From Alteromonas lipotrueiana (GTDB lineage Bacteria; Pseudomonadota; Gammaproteobacteria; Enterobacterales; Alteromonadaceae): a stretch of DNA of 64,000 nucleotides. This document shows positions 8,199 to 17,194 of this stretch, piece by piece. The stretch's first letter is position 1; each line of letters starts with the position of its first letter. The translations under genes and the position numbers were made by a program. Under the pieces are notes generated by a model. That model was given only the letters and a program-made list of their open reading frames with translations. It had not been told where the DNA came from and did not search any database. The stretch lies in NCBI RefSeq assembly GCF_019249245.1, contig NZ_JAESDK010000005.1, positions 62,001-126,000 of the forward strand, in the 5' to 3' direction.

Positions 8199-8627
8199 CT
8201 ACTGGCTTTTCTCGGTAAGTAAATTCAATGCTTTTAGTTCAGCTTCTGTCTGAGTTTCAAGGCTTTCAAGTGTTTTACCGTGGGGTACTGGCTTACGGGT
8301 GATAGGATCGACTTTTACAAATACAATATCATCCGCCAGACAAATTGTTTTCTTAGTCGCCTTGTTACGCACCAGACAGCTAACAGTAATAGAAGAACGC
8401 CCCACAGCCTTTGTGGCAAGACCAAACTCGACAATGTCGCCATTCATAGCTGGAGAGTCAAAATTGATCTCGCCAATATGCTTTGTCACCAAACAGTTTG
8501 TTTCTAACTGACAAATTGCATAAATCGCTGACTCCTCGTCAATCCATTCTAATGCTCTGCCGCCAAATAAAGAGTCAGCATAATTCAAATCGTTGGGCAT
8601 TACTAAACGGCGCGATAAAAAACGCAT
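8199..8627 (-). CDS. Acyl-CoA thioesterase, YciA-like hotdog fold
   Basis: A 142-residue single hotdog-domain protein. The conserved N-A-D/N-Y-A-D-S-L-F-G-G-x-A-L-E-W-I-D-E helix and the central strand with D-I-V-E-F-G place it with the YciA/BACH acyl-CoA hydrolases, which release free CoA from acyl-CoAs in the cytoplasm. The acidic residue of the F-G-G-x-x-L-x-W-x-D segment is the likely catalytic aspartate of this family. An AAAGGAAT ribosome binding site precedes the ATG. The gene is convergent with the AraC-HDOD gene and divergent from tmcA. Substrate chain length is unknown. Confidence 0.85.
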   Translation of the reverse strand: MRFLSRRLVMPNDLNYADSLFGGRALEWIDEESAIYAICQLETNCLVTKHIGEINFDSPAMNGDIVEFGLATKAVGRSSITVSCLVRNKATKKTICLADDIVFVKVDPITRKPVPHGKTLESLETQTEAELKALNLLTEKSQ

Positions 8628-8686
8628 TCGTATTCCTTTAGGTAAATGTTTAAACTTCAGCGTTATTATACGATAATTTTTGTATT

Positions 8687-10777
8687 ATGGCTTTGGCAAA
8701 TCTTCAGCACTGGTTACAACGCCGCGCAGCATGCGCATTGGCTCACCGACAGTTACTTATGCTAACCGGCGAATTGCCCTGGGCTTACGAACAAATTTCT
8801 TCGCTTTTTACATTACTACCTTCATCAGCAAGCAGCTGCTGGCTGGGTAGCAAACCCCTTGATATTGCTGTGAACACACACCGTAGTCTGCCTTTATATC
8901 GGCAAACGTTGGGCCAGGAGTTCGATGTGGCGGTTTATAATGCATTTGATGGCTTGCGCCCCAACGCAATACTTGCAATTGCAGGTACAGTAAAAAGAGG
9001 AGGTGTGCTAATTATATTAGCCCCAGAGCCCTCGCACTGGCCTTACCATGACAGCGTAACAACCCCGCATTTTCTGTCATACGGCTTTACCATGCACCGC
9101 AGTGCCTTTACCCAACATTGGCTAAAGCAGCTTAATGACGATACAAATGTAGCGTGGCTCCAGAGAAACAATGCTTCACTTCCCGTCAGTATTGCCGAAG
9201 CTTGTTCTGAATTTGAGCACCCCCGGTTTAATAATAACGATCAGCTTGCTGCCTGGCACAAAATAATAGATGAAGTAGAAAATGGCAGACAACTTTGCGC
9301 CATTACTGCGCCCCGAGGGCGCGGTAAGTCAGCCTTATTAGCTTTGTTAGCGCTACACTGGCAAGCCAGTGGAAAAACCGTCTGGCTCACCAGTTCAGCG
9401 CAACAAAGCCAGAACGTCTTTTATTCAATTATCGAAAAATACCGCGCCACTATAAATACACCAGAACCTGAGATTAGATGGTTAGCATTGGACCACCCCG
9501 ACCTAAACACTATGCGCCCCGACGTATTACTTATCGATGAAGCAGCGGCAATACCGCTTCCGGTACTTAATACATTAATAGCCACCCATAATCAGTGTGT
9601 TCTAAGCACCACGACTATGGGCTTTGAAGGCTCAGGACTTGGGTTTATTCATCGATTTTTAACCCCCCTTAAACAGGCCAACAAGCTAGTTGAAGTGAAG
9701 CTCGAACAACCTTTACGCTGGTTTAATAACGACCCGTTAGAATCTGTGCTGACCAAAACGTTGTTACCTGGCTCATTGCCACCCGACATTTCTCACCAAA
9801 ATTCACCGCAGGCCATTACACAATTGCCTCCCCCACCCTGTGCTGCGGATATTGTGCATCAATTGATTAAAGCCTGTGAACTAACGGCTACGCATCGCGA
9901 TGCTGTGTTTACCTTATTAAGTAGTGCGCACTATCAAACCTCCCCCGATGATTTAGTCCGCTTTCACGATGCGCCCGACACTCTGTTATTGCTGACATGG
10001 GCCGATAGCGAACTGGTGGGTGCTATTGCTATAAATATCGAAGGCGGCAGAACATTGAAACCTTTGGCTCATGCTATTGCAGATGGCACCCGAAGGGTAA
10101 GTGGACATTTGGGTGCACAAAGTCTGGGTCTTCTGACCGGCGAAAGTGGACTGGTATTACAAAGCTATTGGCGCATAAGCCGCATTGCCGTACGTGATAC
10201 GTACCGTCGACACGGCGTAGCCCGCGCAATGCTGAAAAAACTTGAAGAATTGGCGCAAAAAGCAAACATTGACTGGCTTGCGACTAGCTTTGGTAATGCC
10301 CCGCACCTTTTATATTTTTGGCAACAAGTGGGTTTTAAACAAGTCAAGCAGGGCGAAAAACCCGATAAAGCGAGCGGCCAGACAAGTGCTTTTGCCCTAA
10401 AGCCGTTAACTCAAAAAGCAGAACGTCAGCTCTTTTGTTTAGAAGAACTGTACCGATTCGACACATCAAGTCATAATTCTGACAACAAAAATTACAGTAG
10501 CTGGGTACAAAATGTTGTAAAAAGACGTCTGCAAGGGTATTTAAATCAATCACGTACTCGTCAGCAAACAGTTAATACGTTGGCATATCTGGCTAGGAGG
10601 CTGAGCCAATCAGTATTGGCAGACATGCCGCTATTTAGCGCTTTTTATATAACCCACCTCTCGATGACACAACTTATTGATACAAAAAGCCTGAATGGGC
10701 GCAAAGAGTTTGAGACGTTAATACGAGCTGAACTTACACGTCATTCCAGCGCATTATACAAAGCTATAAATAGCTGA
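8687..10777 (+). CDS. tmcA: tRNA(Met) cytidine acetyltransferase TmcA
   Basis: A 696-residue enzyme that forms N4-acetylcytidine at the wobble position of elongator tRNA-Met, using ATP and acetyl-CoA. The order of domains is an N-terminal DUF1726-like region, an RNA-helicase-like module with Walker A (A-P-R-G-R-G-K-S-A-L-L, near residue 210) and Walker B (L-L-I-D-E-A-A-A-I-P-L-P), then a GNAT domain with I-S-R-I-A-V-R-x-x-Y-R-R-H-G-V-A, and a C-terminal tRNA-binding tail. The length matches the E. coli enzyme (about 670). It is a single-gene unit, followed at a distance by a bidirectional terminator. Confidence 0.95.
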   Translation: MALANLQHWLQRRAACALAHRQLLMLTGELPWAYEQISSLFTLLPSSASSCWLGSKPLDIAVNTHRSLPLYRQTLGQEFDVAVYNAFDGLRPNAILAIAGTVKRGGVLIILAPEPSHWPYHDSVTTPHFLSYGFTMHRSAFTQHWLKQLNDDTNVAWLQRNNASLPVSIAEACSEFEHPRFNNNDQLAAWHKIIDEVENGRQLCAITAPRGRGKSALLALLALHWQASGKTVWLTSSAQQSQNVFYSIIEKYRATINTPEPEIRWLALDHPDLNTMRPDVLLIDEAAAIPLPVLNTLIATHNQCVLSTTTMGFEGSGLGFIHRFLTPLKQANKLVEVKLEQPLRWFNNDPLESVLTKTLLPGSLPPDISHQNSPQAITQLPPPPCAADIVHQLIKACELTATHRDAVFTLLSSAHYQTSPDDLVRFHDAPDTLLLLTWADSELVGAIAINIEGGRTLKPLAHAIADGTRRVSGHLGAQSLGLLTGESGLVLQSYWRISRIAVRDTYRRHGVARAMLKKLEELAQKANIDWLATSFGNAPHLLYFWQQVGFKQVKQGEKPDKASGQTSAFALKPLTQKAERQLFCLEELYRFDTSSHNSDNKNYSSWVQNVVKRRLQGYLNQSRTRQQTVNTLAYLARRLSQSVLADMPLFSAFYITHLSMTQLIDTKSLNGRKEFETLIRAELTRHSSALYKAINS

Positions 10778-10921
10778 AACATATTTTTATACATGCTTAT
10801 TACGTCACACATAGCCGAAGTTATATAAGTTAGCGCCATTTGCAAGGCGATGGATTAGCTGGACTCGACCAAAGAGTTCTTACGGTCTGTCATTATTTTT
10901 TAAGTTTTAAACGCCAGAAAC

Positions 10922-10951
10922 AAAAAGCCCCCTATAAAAGGGGGCTTTTTT
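10922..10951. terminator. Bidirectional intrinsic terminator
   Basis: The arms AAAAAGCCCCC and GGGGGCTTTTTT form a strong stem with runs of A and T on both sides, so it can end transcription of tmcA from the left and of the TonB operon from the right. Confidence 0.9.
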
Positions 10952-10968
10952 AAGTTGAGAATCATCGA

Positions 10969-12234
10969 TTAAATGTTAATACCACGATTCTTCGCTTTTT
11001 CTTTAATGTACGGTTCCCATGCTAATGCATTACGACGCATAGATTTCTCTTTCTTCGCAAGCTGTACATGTTCCCACGCTTTTTTGAAGTTACCCAGATA
11101 GAAGTTGGCTTCCATTAAAGAGAAATGGATTTTTCCTTCTTCTTCTGCACCCCGTTCCAAAGCTTTATTTAAGGCACTAATCGCACCTTTATAATCCTCA
11201 GCTACCAACAACAAGCTTCCTTGTTTTTGGAAATCTTCAGGATCAGAACTCATCTGCCCAGCTTTACCATAATAGTTTGCTGCAATGTCATAGTTCTTTG
11301 CTTGATGGAATGAGTTTGCAATACTGCGCATCATCTTATCGTCTTTCTTGATATCGCCGTTTTCTACGTGCTTCTCAAGAATTTTAGCCGCCATGTACGG
11401 AATACCATTAGTGGAATATAGCTGAGCCAGGTTTTTAAACTGAGACTCTTTTTCCAGGTAGCCCGCATTATAGGCAATTTCCATTGTCGCTAAGGCATCA
11501 GAATAGTTTTCTACTAACATGTAGAAAACACCTAACTGAGTCCACCACGCCGGTGTTTCAGGAAACGTATTTACCAGTGTTTCAGCAACCTCAACCGTTT
11601 CAGGATACATCTTACGTTGATAGTAAGATTGCAGCTTTAAAACGTAAGGGTTTTTGTTCGGTTCCTCATAAAGCGCAATGGCTTTATCAGCAGGTTCAAT
11701 TACTTTGTCTAATTGCTTAGTTTCAAAGTAAGACTGAGCCATACGAACATAAACGTCTTTATCTTCTTTACAGGTGAAGTCCATCCACTCTTTATACCAC
11801 TTAATGGCATCTTTGTAGTTTTCTTCACGAAGATTCAGGTCGCCAATCAGCTTTAGCGTTTGTGCATGCTCGGTGTCGTTTAATACCTTTGGCTCAACCG
11901 CACTGGTGAGGTATCGCAACGACTCTTCGCCTTTACCATCCTGAGACGCTAACAAATTACCTATAAAGCGTCCGACATAAGCTTTGTCAAACGCATCTGA
12001 AGGGTCGGCATCGTACAGAATCTCTAATGCTTCACCTACAAGGTCTTCGTTATACGCTTCAAACGCTTTTTGAACCTTTTTACCTGCACGTTCACCAACC
12101 AACTGCGTTTTGCCCTTTTCATAGCCAGGACAAACCACGGGTGATGATGCTTGCGCCATTACTGGCGCAGACATTACAGCTGAGACTCCCATGACTAAAG
12201 CAAGGGCTGACATTTTGAATGTTGTTTTCATCAT
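10969..12234 (-). CDS. Periplasmic TPR protein of the TonB2-like system
   Basis: A 421-residue protein with a signal peptide (M-K-T-T-F-K-M... cleaved after A-P-V-M-A-Q-A) and repeated helical pairs with TPR spacing across most of its length (for example Y-K-D-A-I-K-W-Y-K-E-W and Y-S-D-A-L-A-T-M-E-I-A-Y-N-A-G-Y). Such TPR proteins commonly end the TonB2-type operons of Shewanella and Alteromonas and are presumed to scaffold the periplasmic parts of the complex. I chose the ATG at 12234, with GGAG eight bases upstream. A GTG at 12240 that overlaps the tonB stop codon is the alternative. Confidence 0.85.
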   Translation of the reverse strand: MMKTTFKMSALALVMGVSAVMSAPVMAQASSPVVCPGYEKGKTQLVGERAGKKVQKAFEAYNEDLVGEALEILYDADPSDAFDKAYVGRFIGNLLASQDGKGEESLRYLTSAVEPKVLNDTEHAQTLKLIGDLNLREENYKDAIKWYKEWMDFTCKEDKDVYVRMAQSYFETKQLDKVIEPADKAIALYEEPNKNPYVLKLQSYYQRKMYPETVEVAETLVNTFPETPAWWTQLGVFYMLVENYSDALATMEIAYNAGYLEKESQFKNLAQLYSTNGIPYMAAKILEKHVENGDIKKDDKMMRSIANSFHQAKNYDIAANYYGKAGQMSSDPEDFQKQGSLLLVAEDYKGAISALNKALERGAEEEGKIHFSLMEANFYLGNFKKAWEHVQLAKKEKSMRRNALAWEPYIKEKAKNRGINI

Positions 12235-12236
12235 GA

Positions 12237-12848
12237 TCACTGCTCCAGTTTGAAGTCTAGCTGAACGAACATATTAGGTTGTCTAACACGTTTACCATCA
12301 ACAATTTTGGGCTTGTATTTCCACTTGCTCAAAGCACGTCGTGCTTCACGGTCGAAAATACGCTTAGGATCGGCATCGATTACATCAATGTCTTCTACGC
12401 CGCCGGCTTCTGTGATAGTGAAAGAAAGTTTAACCCAACCCTCACGACCATCTCTGGCTGCCTGTGGCGGATACTTAGGATCAATACGAACAATAGGCGT
12501 TGCTTCACCATCTTGTTGCATTGCACCTACCGCACCAATGTTTACCCCAACGCCGCCAGTATCAACTGCTGGTACAGCCAGGCTGAACCCATCAGAATCT
12601 ACTTCTGAGGCATCCGGCTCAACAGGCTGCATTTTAGGCGGCTGTTGAGGCGGTGGTGGAGGTGGTGGCGGAGTACGCTGACGTGTCTGTGTATCTGCGT
12701 CAGGCTCCTGCATCACCACATCAATAACCGGTGCATCAGGAATTTCATCGGCCGGCCGACCTGAGTTTTCGATTAACTTTGCCATTAATACGAACAAACC
12801 AAAGGCAACCGCTGCACCTAATAATATAGAAACGATAAATCGAACCAT
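12237..12848 (-). CDS. tonB: TonB energy transducer
   Basis: A 203-residue TonB-family protein. It has one N-terminal membrane anchor (residues 5-25), a proline-rich periplasmic spacer with a run of eight prolines near residue 60, and a C-terminal TonB domain with P-x-Y-P-x-x-A-x-x-x-x-x-E-G-W-V-K-L-S-F and R-R-A-L-S-K-W-K-Y-K-P. It should carry proton-motive energy from ExbB/ExbD to outer membrane receptors. It follows exbD by one base and nearly touches the TPR gene, so the genes are translationally coupled. The anchor lacks the classic S-x-x-x-H motif of TonB1, consistent with a TonB2-type protein. Confidence 0.92.
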   Translation of the reverse strand: MVRFIVSILLGAAVAFGLFVLMAKLIENSGRPADEIPDAPVIDVVMQEPDADTQTRQRTPPPPPPPPQQPPKMQPVEPDASEVDSDGFSLAVPAVDTGGVGVNIGAVGAMQQDGEATPIVRIDPKYPPQAARDGREGWVKLSFTITEAGGVEDIDVIDADPKRIFDREARRALSKWKYKPKIVDGKRVRQPNMFVQLDFKLEQ

Positions 12849-12849
12849 C

Positions 12850-13248
12850 TTATCCCCTTGCTGCTACTGATATGCGATCAACACCTGCAGCTTTAATCTG
12901 GTCCATCACTTTCACGACGACCCCATGCTTGGCTTTAACGTCAGCCTGGATAATGACATAGTCTGTCGGCTGCTCCGTCAATAATCGCTCTATATTTGCT
13001 CGGACACTTTCAACCGCCACTTCACGTTTATCTAACCATACACTTCCATCATCTGTAATAGCGATGAAGATATTGGCATTTTTGTGCAGTGACGCCTGAT
13101 TCGCTTCTGGCTTGTTTACCTCGATACCTGCTTCTTTTACGAAAACAGTGGTAACGATGAAGAAAATTAGCATGATGAATACAACGTCCAACATCGGCGT
13201 CATATCAATCTGCGCATCTTCCTCTTCGGTTCTGACTTTCCGCGCCAT
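12850..13248 (-). CDS. exbD: ExbD/TolR-family biopolymer transport protein
   Basis: A 132-residue protein with a cytoplasmic N-terminus, one transmembrane helix and a periplasmic domain. The helix is preceded by I-D-M-T-P-M-L-D-V-V-F-I, whose aspartate is the conserved proton-carrying residue of ExbD/TolR. It forms the proton channel with ExbB and drives TonB. The gene lies between the short exbB and tonB in one operon. Confidence 0.93.
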   Translation of the reverse strand: MARKVRTEEEDAQIDMTPMLDVVFIMLIFFIVTTVFVKEAGIEVNKPEANQASLHKNANIFIAITDDGSVWLDKREVAVESVRANIERLLTEQPTDYVIIQADVKAKHGVVVKVMDQIKAAGVDRISVAARG

Positions 13249-13259
13249 AATATCTCTCT

Positions 13260-13784
13260 CTAATGATGTGGCAGGCTATCAACCAAGCCTTCTTTTGCCA
13301 ACTTAGCTTTGGCTTCAAGACGAGAACTTATGAACAGTCCAGACAGCGCCGCTACCATTCCGGCCATAGTCGGAATTGTGGCCATTGAGATACCAGATGC
13401 CATCAAACGTGCGTTACTAGTACCTTGCGTTGCCATTGTCTCGAATACACTAATCATCCCGGTTACTGTACCCAGCAACCCTATTAATGGACACATTGCC
13501 ACTAATGTACGGATAATTAACATCCTTGCGTCTAGATTATCAGACGCTTGGGAAATCCAAGCTTCACGGATTCTATGCGCATACCATGAGGTAGTATCGG
13601 CGCGGGCGTCCCATTTGGCGATAATATCTTTTTTCACCTTTGGAAAGACCGCTGTGATGTACCAGTAGCGCTCAATCATTAATACCCACATGAGAAAGAG
13701 CGCAGCGGCAACAAAGTACAACACGTCACCGCCGGTAGCGATAAAGTCCCTGACAGATTCCCATAATCCAATCAGGCTATTCAT
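13260..13784 (-). CDS. exbB: ExbB proton channel, short form
   Basis: A 174-residue MotA/TolQ/ExbB-family protein with three membrane segments. The conserved P-L-I-G-L-L-G-T-V-T-G-M-I-x-x-F segment and the following A-x-G-I-S-x-A-x-x-T-x-x-G line the channel. I chose the ATG at 13784, one base after the end of the upstream gene, rather than an in-frame start at 13877 that would overlap it by 92 bases. It is the second ExbB-like protein in this operon; the longer one is encoded directly upstream. Confidence 0.92.
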   Translation of the reverse strand: MNSLIGLWESVRDFIATGGDVLYFVAAALFLMWVLMIERYWYITAVFPKVKKDIIAKWDARADTTSWYAHRIREAWISQASDNLDARMLIIRTLVAMCPLIGLLGTVTGMISVFETMATQGTSNARLMASGISMATIPTMAGMVAALSGLFISSRLEAKAKLAKEGLVDSLPHH

Positions 13785-13785
13785 A

Positions 13786-15144
13786 TTAGACTTTCCCCGA
13801 CTCTGTGTGAGCTGCAATAATACCTGCAGTTTGCTCATCCAGAATGTGCACAATAGACTTGCTGCGTGAAGCAACAATGCTGTGAGTCAGAATCAGTGGT
13901 AATGCTGCAATAATACCCTGGGCTGTAGTTACTAGCGCCATTGAGATACTACCCGCCATTAGACGAGGGTCACCGGTACCAAACAATGTGATTGTCTGGA
14001 ACGTTGCAATCATACCAAGAACCGTACCCAACAGACCTAATAAAGGTGCTATTGCTGCGAAGATCTTAATAACATTGATGCCGCTTTCAATTGAAGGCAA
14101 TTCTTTAAGAATCGCTTCATCAAGTTTAAGCTCAAGATTTTCAGCATCAGAGTGCTTGTTTTTCTGATAAACATTCAGGATACGACCCAGTGGGTTGCTG
14201 TTAGAAGGATTACCTGGGTTTTTAAGCTGAGACTTAATTTTGCTGCCCGTGATACCTAAAGTAACAAGCTTGTAGATACCGATAAGCAAACCGATAATCA
14301 GCATGACTGTGATGGTATAACCTACCGCCCCACCTGCATGATAACGTTCTGTCATGGTCGCTTTTTCTTTCAACAGACCTAAAATAGCGCCTTGTGAAGG
14401 ATCGGCATAGAACGGAACGATACCAGACGTTGCTGTGGCCAGCTCTTCGGCAGAAGAAACCAGATAGCCTTCAGGTTGACGACCTAACGGCTGAACTACT
14501 TCGTTTTCTGCATCAAAGGTCAGGTAACCTTCTTCGCTCACTAAGTTAAAGGTACCAACACGAACAACTTCTTGCTGGCTACTGCCGCCATCAAGTAAGA
14601 CTACTTCAGTATTAAAACGAACAACCTGACCTGACTCAGTCATTTCAGTTTGTAGTGCAAACCATAGATCTTCTAGTTCCTGAATGTTTGGCAAGCCTTT
14701 AGACTCTTCAGACATTTCAGCTAGAAAATCATCACGACCAGGAAATTGAGCACTAACGATTGATGTAGAAATACGTCCGTACGCTTCAGAAGCCGCTTGA
14801 CGTACCACACCGAACATCTCACCCAATGTACCGGTAGCTTGTTCAAGTTCAGTTGACTTGTCGTTTAACGTCGTTTCATTGTCTGAAAACTGTTGTTGTA
14901 AACGGTCGCCACGATCTTGCTCAGATTGCAGGTTTGCTTGTGCTGTACGCAGAAGGCCTTGCTTATCTGCACGGTCTGAACGGAATTCAGCTTCACGCTC
15001 TTGGTTGATGCGGGCTTGCGAAACCCGGTTGTTTTTTACTTGATCTAGCAGGTCAGAAAGACTTGCTGCTTCCTGTGCCTGAGCACCGGTCGCCATAACC
15101 GCCATCGTTGCAGCGGCTACCAGAGATTTAAATACTAGTTTCAT
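13786..15144 (-). CDS. Long MotA/TolQ/ExbB protein, TtpC-like
   Basis: A 452-residue protein with a cleavable signal (ending A-T-G-A-Q-A-Q). A coiled-coil-rich periplasmic region of about 240 residues follows, then a C-terminal ExbB domain with three membrane helices and L-L-G-L-L-G-T-V-L-G-M-I-A-T-F. In Vibrio the equivalent protein, TtpC, is needed for TonB2-dependent but not TonB1-dependent uptake. The same gene order (long ExbB, short ExbB, exbD, tonB) supports that assignment. It starts six bases after the DUF3450 gene stop. Confidence 0.9.
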   Translation of the reverse strand: MKLVFKSLVAAATMAVMATGAQAQEAASLSDLLDQVKNNRVSQARINQEREAEFRSDRADKQGLLRTAQANLQSEQDRGDRLQQQFSDNETTLNDKSTELEQATGTLGEMFGVVRQAASEAYGRISTSIVSAQFPGRDDFLAEMSEESKGLPNIQELEDLWFALQTEMTESGQVVRFNTEVVLLDGGSSQQEVVRVGTFNLVSEEGYLTFDAENEVVQPLGRQPEGYLVSSAEELATATSGIVPFYADPSQGAILGLLKEKATMTERYHAGGAVGYTITVMLIIGLLIGIYKLVTLGITGSKIKSQLKNPGNPSNSNPLGRILNVYQKNKHSDAENLELKLDEAILKELPSIESGINVIKIFAAIAPLLGLLGTVLGMIATFQTITLFGTGDPRLMAGSISMALVTTAQGIIAALPLILTHSIVASRSKSIVHILDEQTAGIIAAHTESGKV

Positions 15145-15150
15145 TAAAAC

Positions 15151-15924
15151 TTACTCCGCTGCTTCTATTGGTAACTTAATTAGATCTGGTGTGATAGTGC
15201 CGTTGGCCATCTTCACAGCATCTACTACAGAAGATAGGTACTCATCACCCAAAGCCTGCCATTCGCGAGCATCTTTGTTCCAAACCCATGCACTGGTTTG
15301 GTCAAGTGAAAGAGCCATCAAGGCGGTACGTCCAAGATTGTAAAAATCTACGGTTACTTCAGTACCGTTGTCATCAATAGTACCTTGGTAAGAAGACATT
15401 TTACTGCCGTACTCGACTTCTACCAGGTAGGCTTCAATAACCTGACGAAATTGTTCAGAAACAGTTACGTTAGAGTTAGCCATAACATCACGAAGACGTT
15501 GAATGCGCTCACGACGTTCTTCTAAATGAATAGGAACATCTAGCTCAACAAACTTTTCAAGACTGTCGATCATACGGAACATCAGCGGAACAATGCCCTG
15601 CTTCGTTTGCTCGATACTGTCGATTTGGCGTTGCAAAGAATCGATACTGCGTTGTTGGTCAGAAACCAGGCTTGCAATATAGTCGTTATAAACTTTCAGA
15701 TTTTCTGTTTGGTCAACAGTTTGACGATATTCAACCAACAACTCTTGTGACTGCTCGAATAATGCGTTGATTTTTTCTTGAGATTTCGCTGCAGCCGCAT
15801 GGATCTTAGCTTCTTCTTTATGAAGATCGTTAAGAGTAACTGCAGAGACGGCTGCACTGCCTGTCAGTGCAAATGCACCCATGACAGTAGAAGCAATAAG
15901 AGTTCTCTTGCTCATCTTGGACAT
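15151..15924 (-). CDS. DUF3450 periplasmic protein of the TonB2-like operon
   Basis: A 257-residue protein with a signal peptide cleaved near A-A-V-S-A, then a long helical stretch (residues 30-140) rich in Glu and Gln that is likely a coiled coil. A C-terminal part has Y-N-L-G-R-T-A-L and W-V-W-N-K-D-A-R-E-W-Q. These features match DUF3450, whose genes regularly start TonB2-type operons in marine gammaproteobacteria. Its exact role is not established. I chose the ATG at 15924 over a TTG nine bases upstream. It is the first gene of the operon. Confidence 0.85.
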   Translation of the reverse strand: MSKMSKRTLIASTVMGAFALTGSAAVSAVTLNDLHKEEAKIHAAAAKSQEKINALFEQSQELLVEYRQTVDQTENLKVYNDYIASLVSDQQRSIDSLQRQIDSIEQTKQGIVPLMFRMIDSLEKFVELDVPIHLEERRERIQRLRDVMANSNVTVSEQFRQVIEAYLVEVEYGSKMSSYQGTIDDNGTEVTVDFYNLGRTALMALSLDQTSAWVWNKDAREWQALGDEYLSSVVDAVKMANGTITPDLIKLPIEAAE

Positions 15925-16486
15925 AGTTCCCAACCAAATTTCTTATTTAAATCCTTGCCGAGCAAATCTCAAGCAAGGGGCGTATAAACTGTTACAATTT
16001 TTTTGTTTTCGGAAATGGTAGCCAGTGGCGTGGTTTCGCCAGCACTACGAATTAGTAATAATCACATGGAATGACAGAAAGAGTCAAGTAACACAGTCTT
16101 AACACCCATAGCTATTTACTGCCTGTTTGTTTGATGAGCAATTCATTCATCCTTTTCACATAAATAGGCAAAACCGATGTAAAGTCAATACCGCAATTGC
16201 GCCAACCGCCTTGTTCTGCGCCTCCAGTCTCCAACTAGAACCCATAGTCTTAGCGAAGCATAAATACTCAGCCAGATTATTTCATTTAGACAGGTAGCTA
16301 ACACTATCGGTACGAATCGTTAATTATATGTTGCCTCTGCCGGCCTTATTAAAAGGTAAGATCACATCGCTGTATGCGTTGTTTTATTACTACAACACCT
16401 TGGGTGAAAACTGTTTCAATTAGCCACTGACATATAACATTTTTCTGATATCCTTATTGCAATCAGTCAGGTTCAAGGACTTTTTT
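15925..16486. other. Intergenic region, divergent promoters expected
   Basis: About 560 bases lie between the TonB2-like operon and the first oxygenase gene. I see no open frame with a ribosome binding site, no RNA gene and no strong hairpin terminator. The region should contain the promoters of both flanking genes; I could not pick a convincing Fur box by eye. Confidence 0.4.
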
Positions 16487-17194
16487 TTGCTGCAGAATAC
16501 GCTTATAGATACCAATCAATTGATGCATGAACAATCGTTTAAAACGAATCAGCACATCAATATTGCCTCGGCCTTTACTGATGAGTTTGCACAGCGAATG
16601 ACTTTGGCGCTGGAGTCGCATAAAAACTACAGCCTGGCAACGTTCGTGAATAATCAGGTACTTAATCTGCCAACAGAGCAGTATCGCAATTTCAGCGACG
16701 CTCAACAGCAGCAATTGTTTAAGATGATAAATCATAATGCTGCGCACGGCATCGGTTACTGTTATAAGCGTTCTTCGTTAGAAGGTGCACAGCACCAGAA
16801 ACCTGATTTTAAAGTCTTTTCAGAATGGTTAAATAACGAGCAGATTCTCGACTGGGTCAAGCGGATATCAGGCTATAATGATATTTGTGCTGCTTCTTTA
16901 CAGGCGAGTTGTTTTGAGCCCGGCCACTTTTTGACGCGACACAATGATATTCATAAAACGGAACAACGCCGGGTCGCTTTTGTGGCTAATTTTAATCGTG
17001 AGTGGCATCCCGACTGGGGCGGTTTGTTACAATTTTATAGCCAGGCGGGCGCACCTTTGCAAAGCTGGGCGCCGTTTTATAACAGTCTTAATTTATTTAG
17101 CGTCGATAGAATTCACAGCGTTACCTATGTTACGCCTTTTGCTAAACAGTCACGGTACGCTTTTTCGGGCTGGTTTCGAGCTAAACCGCTGTAA
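16487..17194 (+). CDS. 2-oxoglutarate/Fe(II) oxygenase, prolyl 4-hydroxylase-like
   Basis: A 235-residue protein of the SM-20/OGFOD1-type dioxygenase family. The iron ligands are visible as H-x-D (H152, D154, in R-H-N-D-I-H) and a distal histidine (H210, in D-R-I-H-S-V). R223 (S-R-Y-A-F-S-G-W-F) should bind 2-oxoglutarate. W-H-P-D-W-G-G-L-L-Q-F-Y is also typical. Relatives hydroxylate prolines or other residues in proteins. I chose a TTG start at 16487 because AAGGA lies seven bases before it; the first ATG (16523) has no clear ribosome binding site. The 3' end overlaps the convergent TPR-oxygenase gene by 14 bases. Confidence 0.85.
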   Translation: MLQNTLIDTNQLMHEQSFKTNQHINIASAFTDEFAQRMTLALESHKNYSLATFVNNQVLNLPTEQYRNFSDAQQQQLFKMINHNAAHGIGYCYKRSSLEGAQHQKPDFKVFSEWLNNEQILDWVKRISGYNDICAASLQASCFEPGHFLTRHNDIHKTEQRRVAFVANFNREWHPDWGGLLQFYSQAGAPLQSWAPFYNSLNLFSVDRIHSVTYVTPFAKQSRYAFSGWFRAKPL

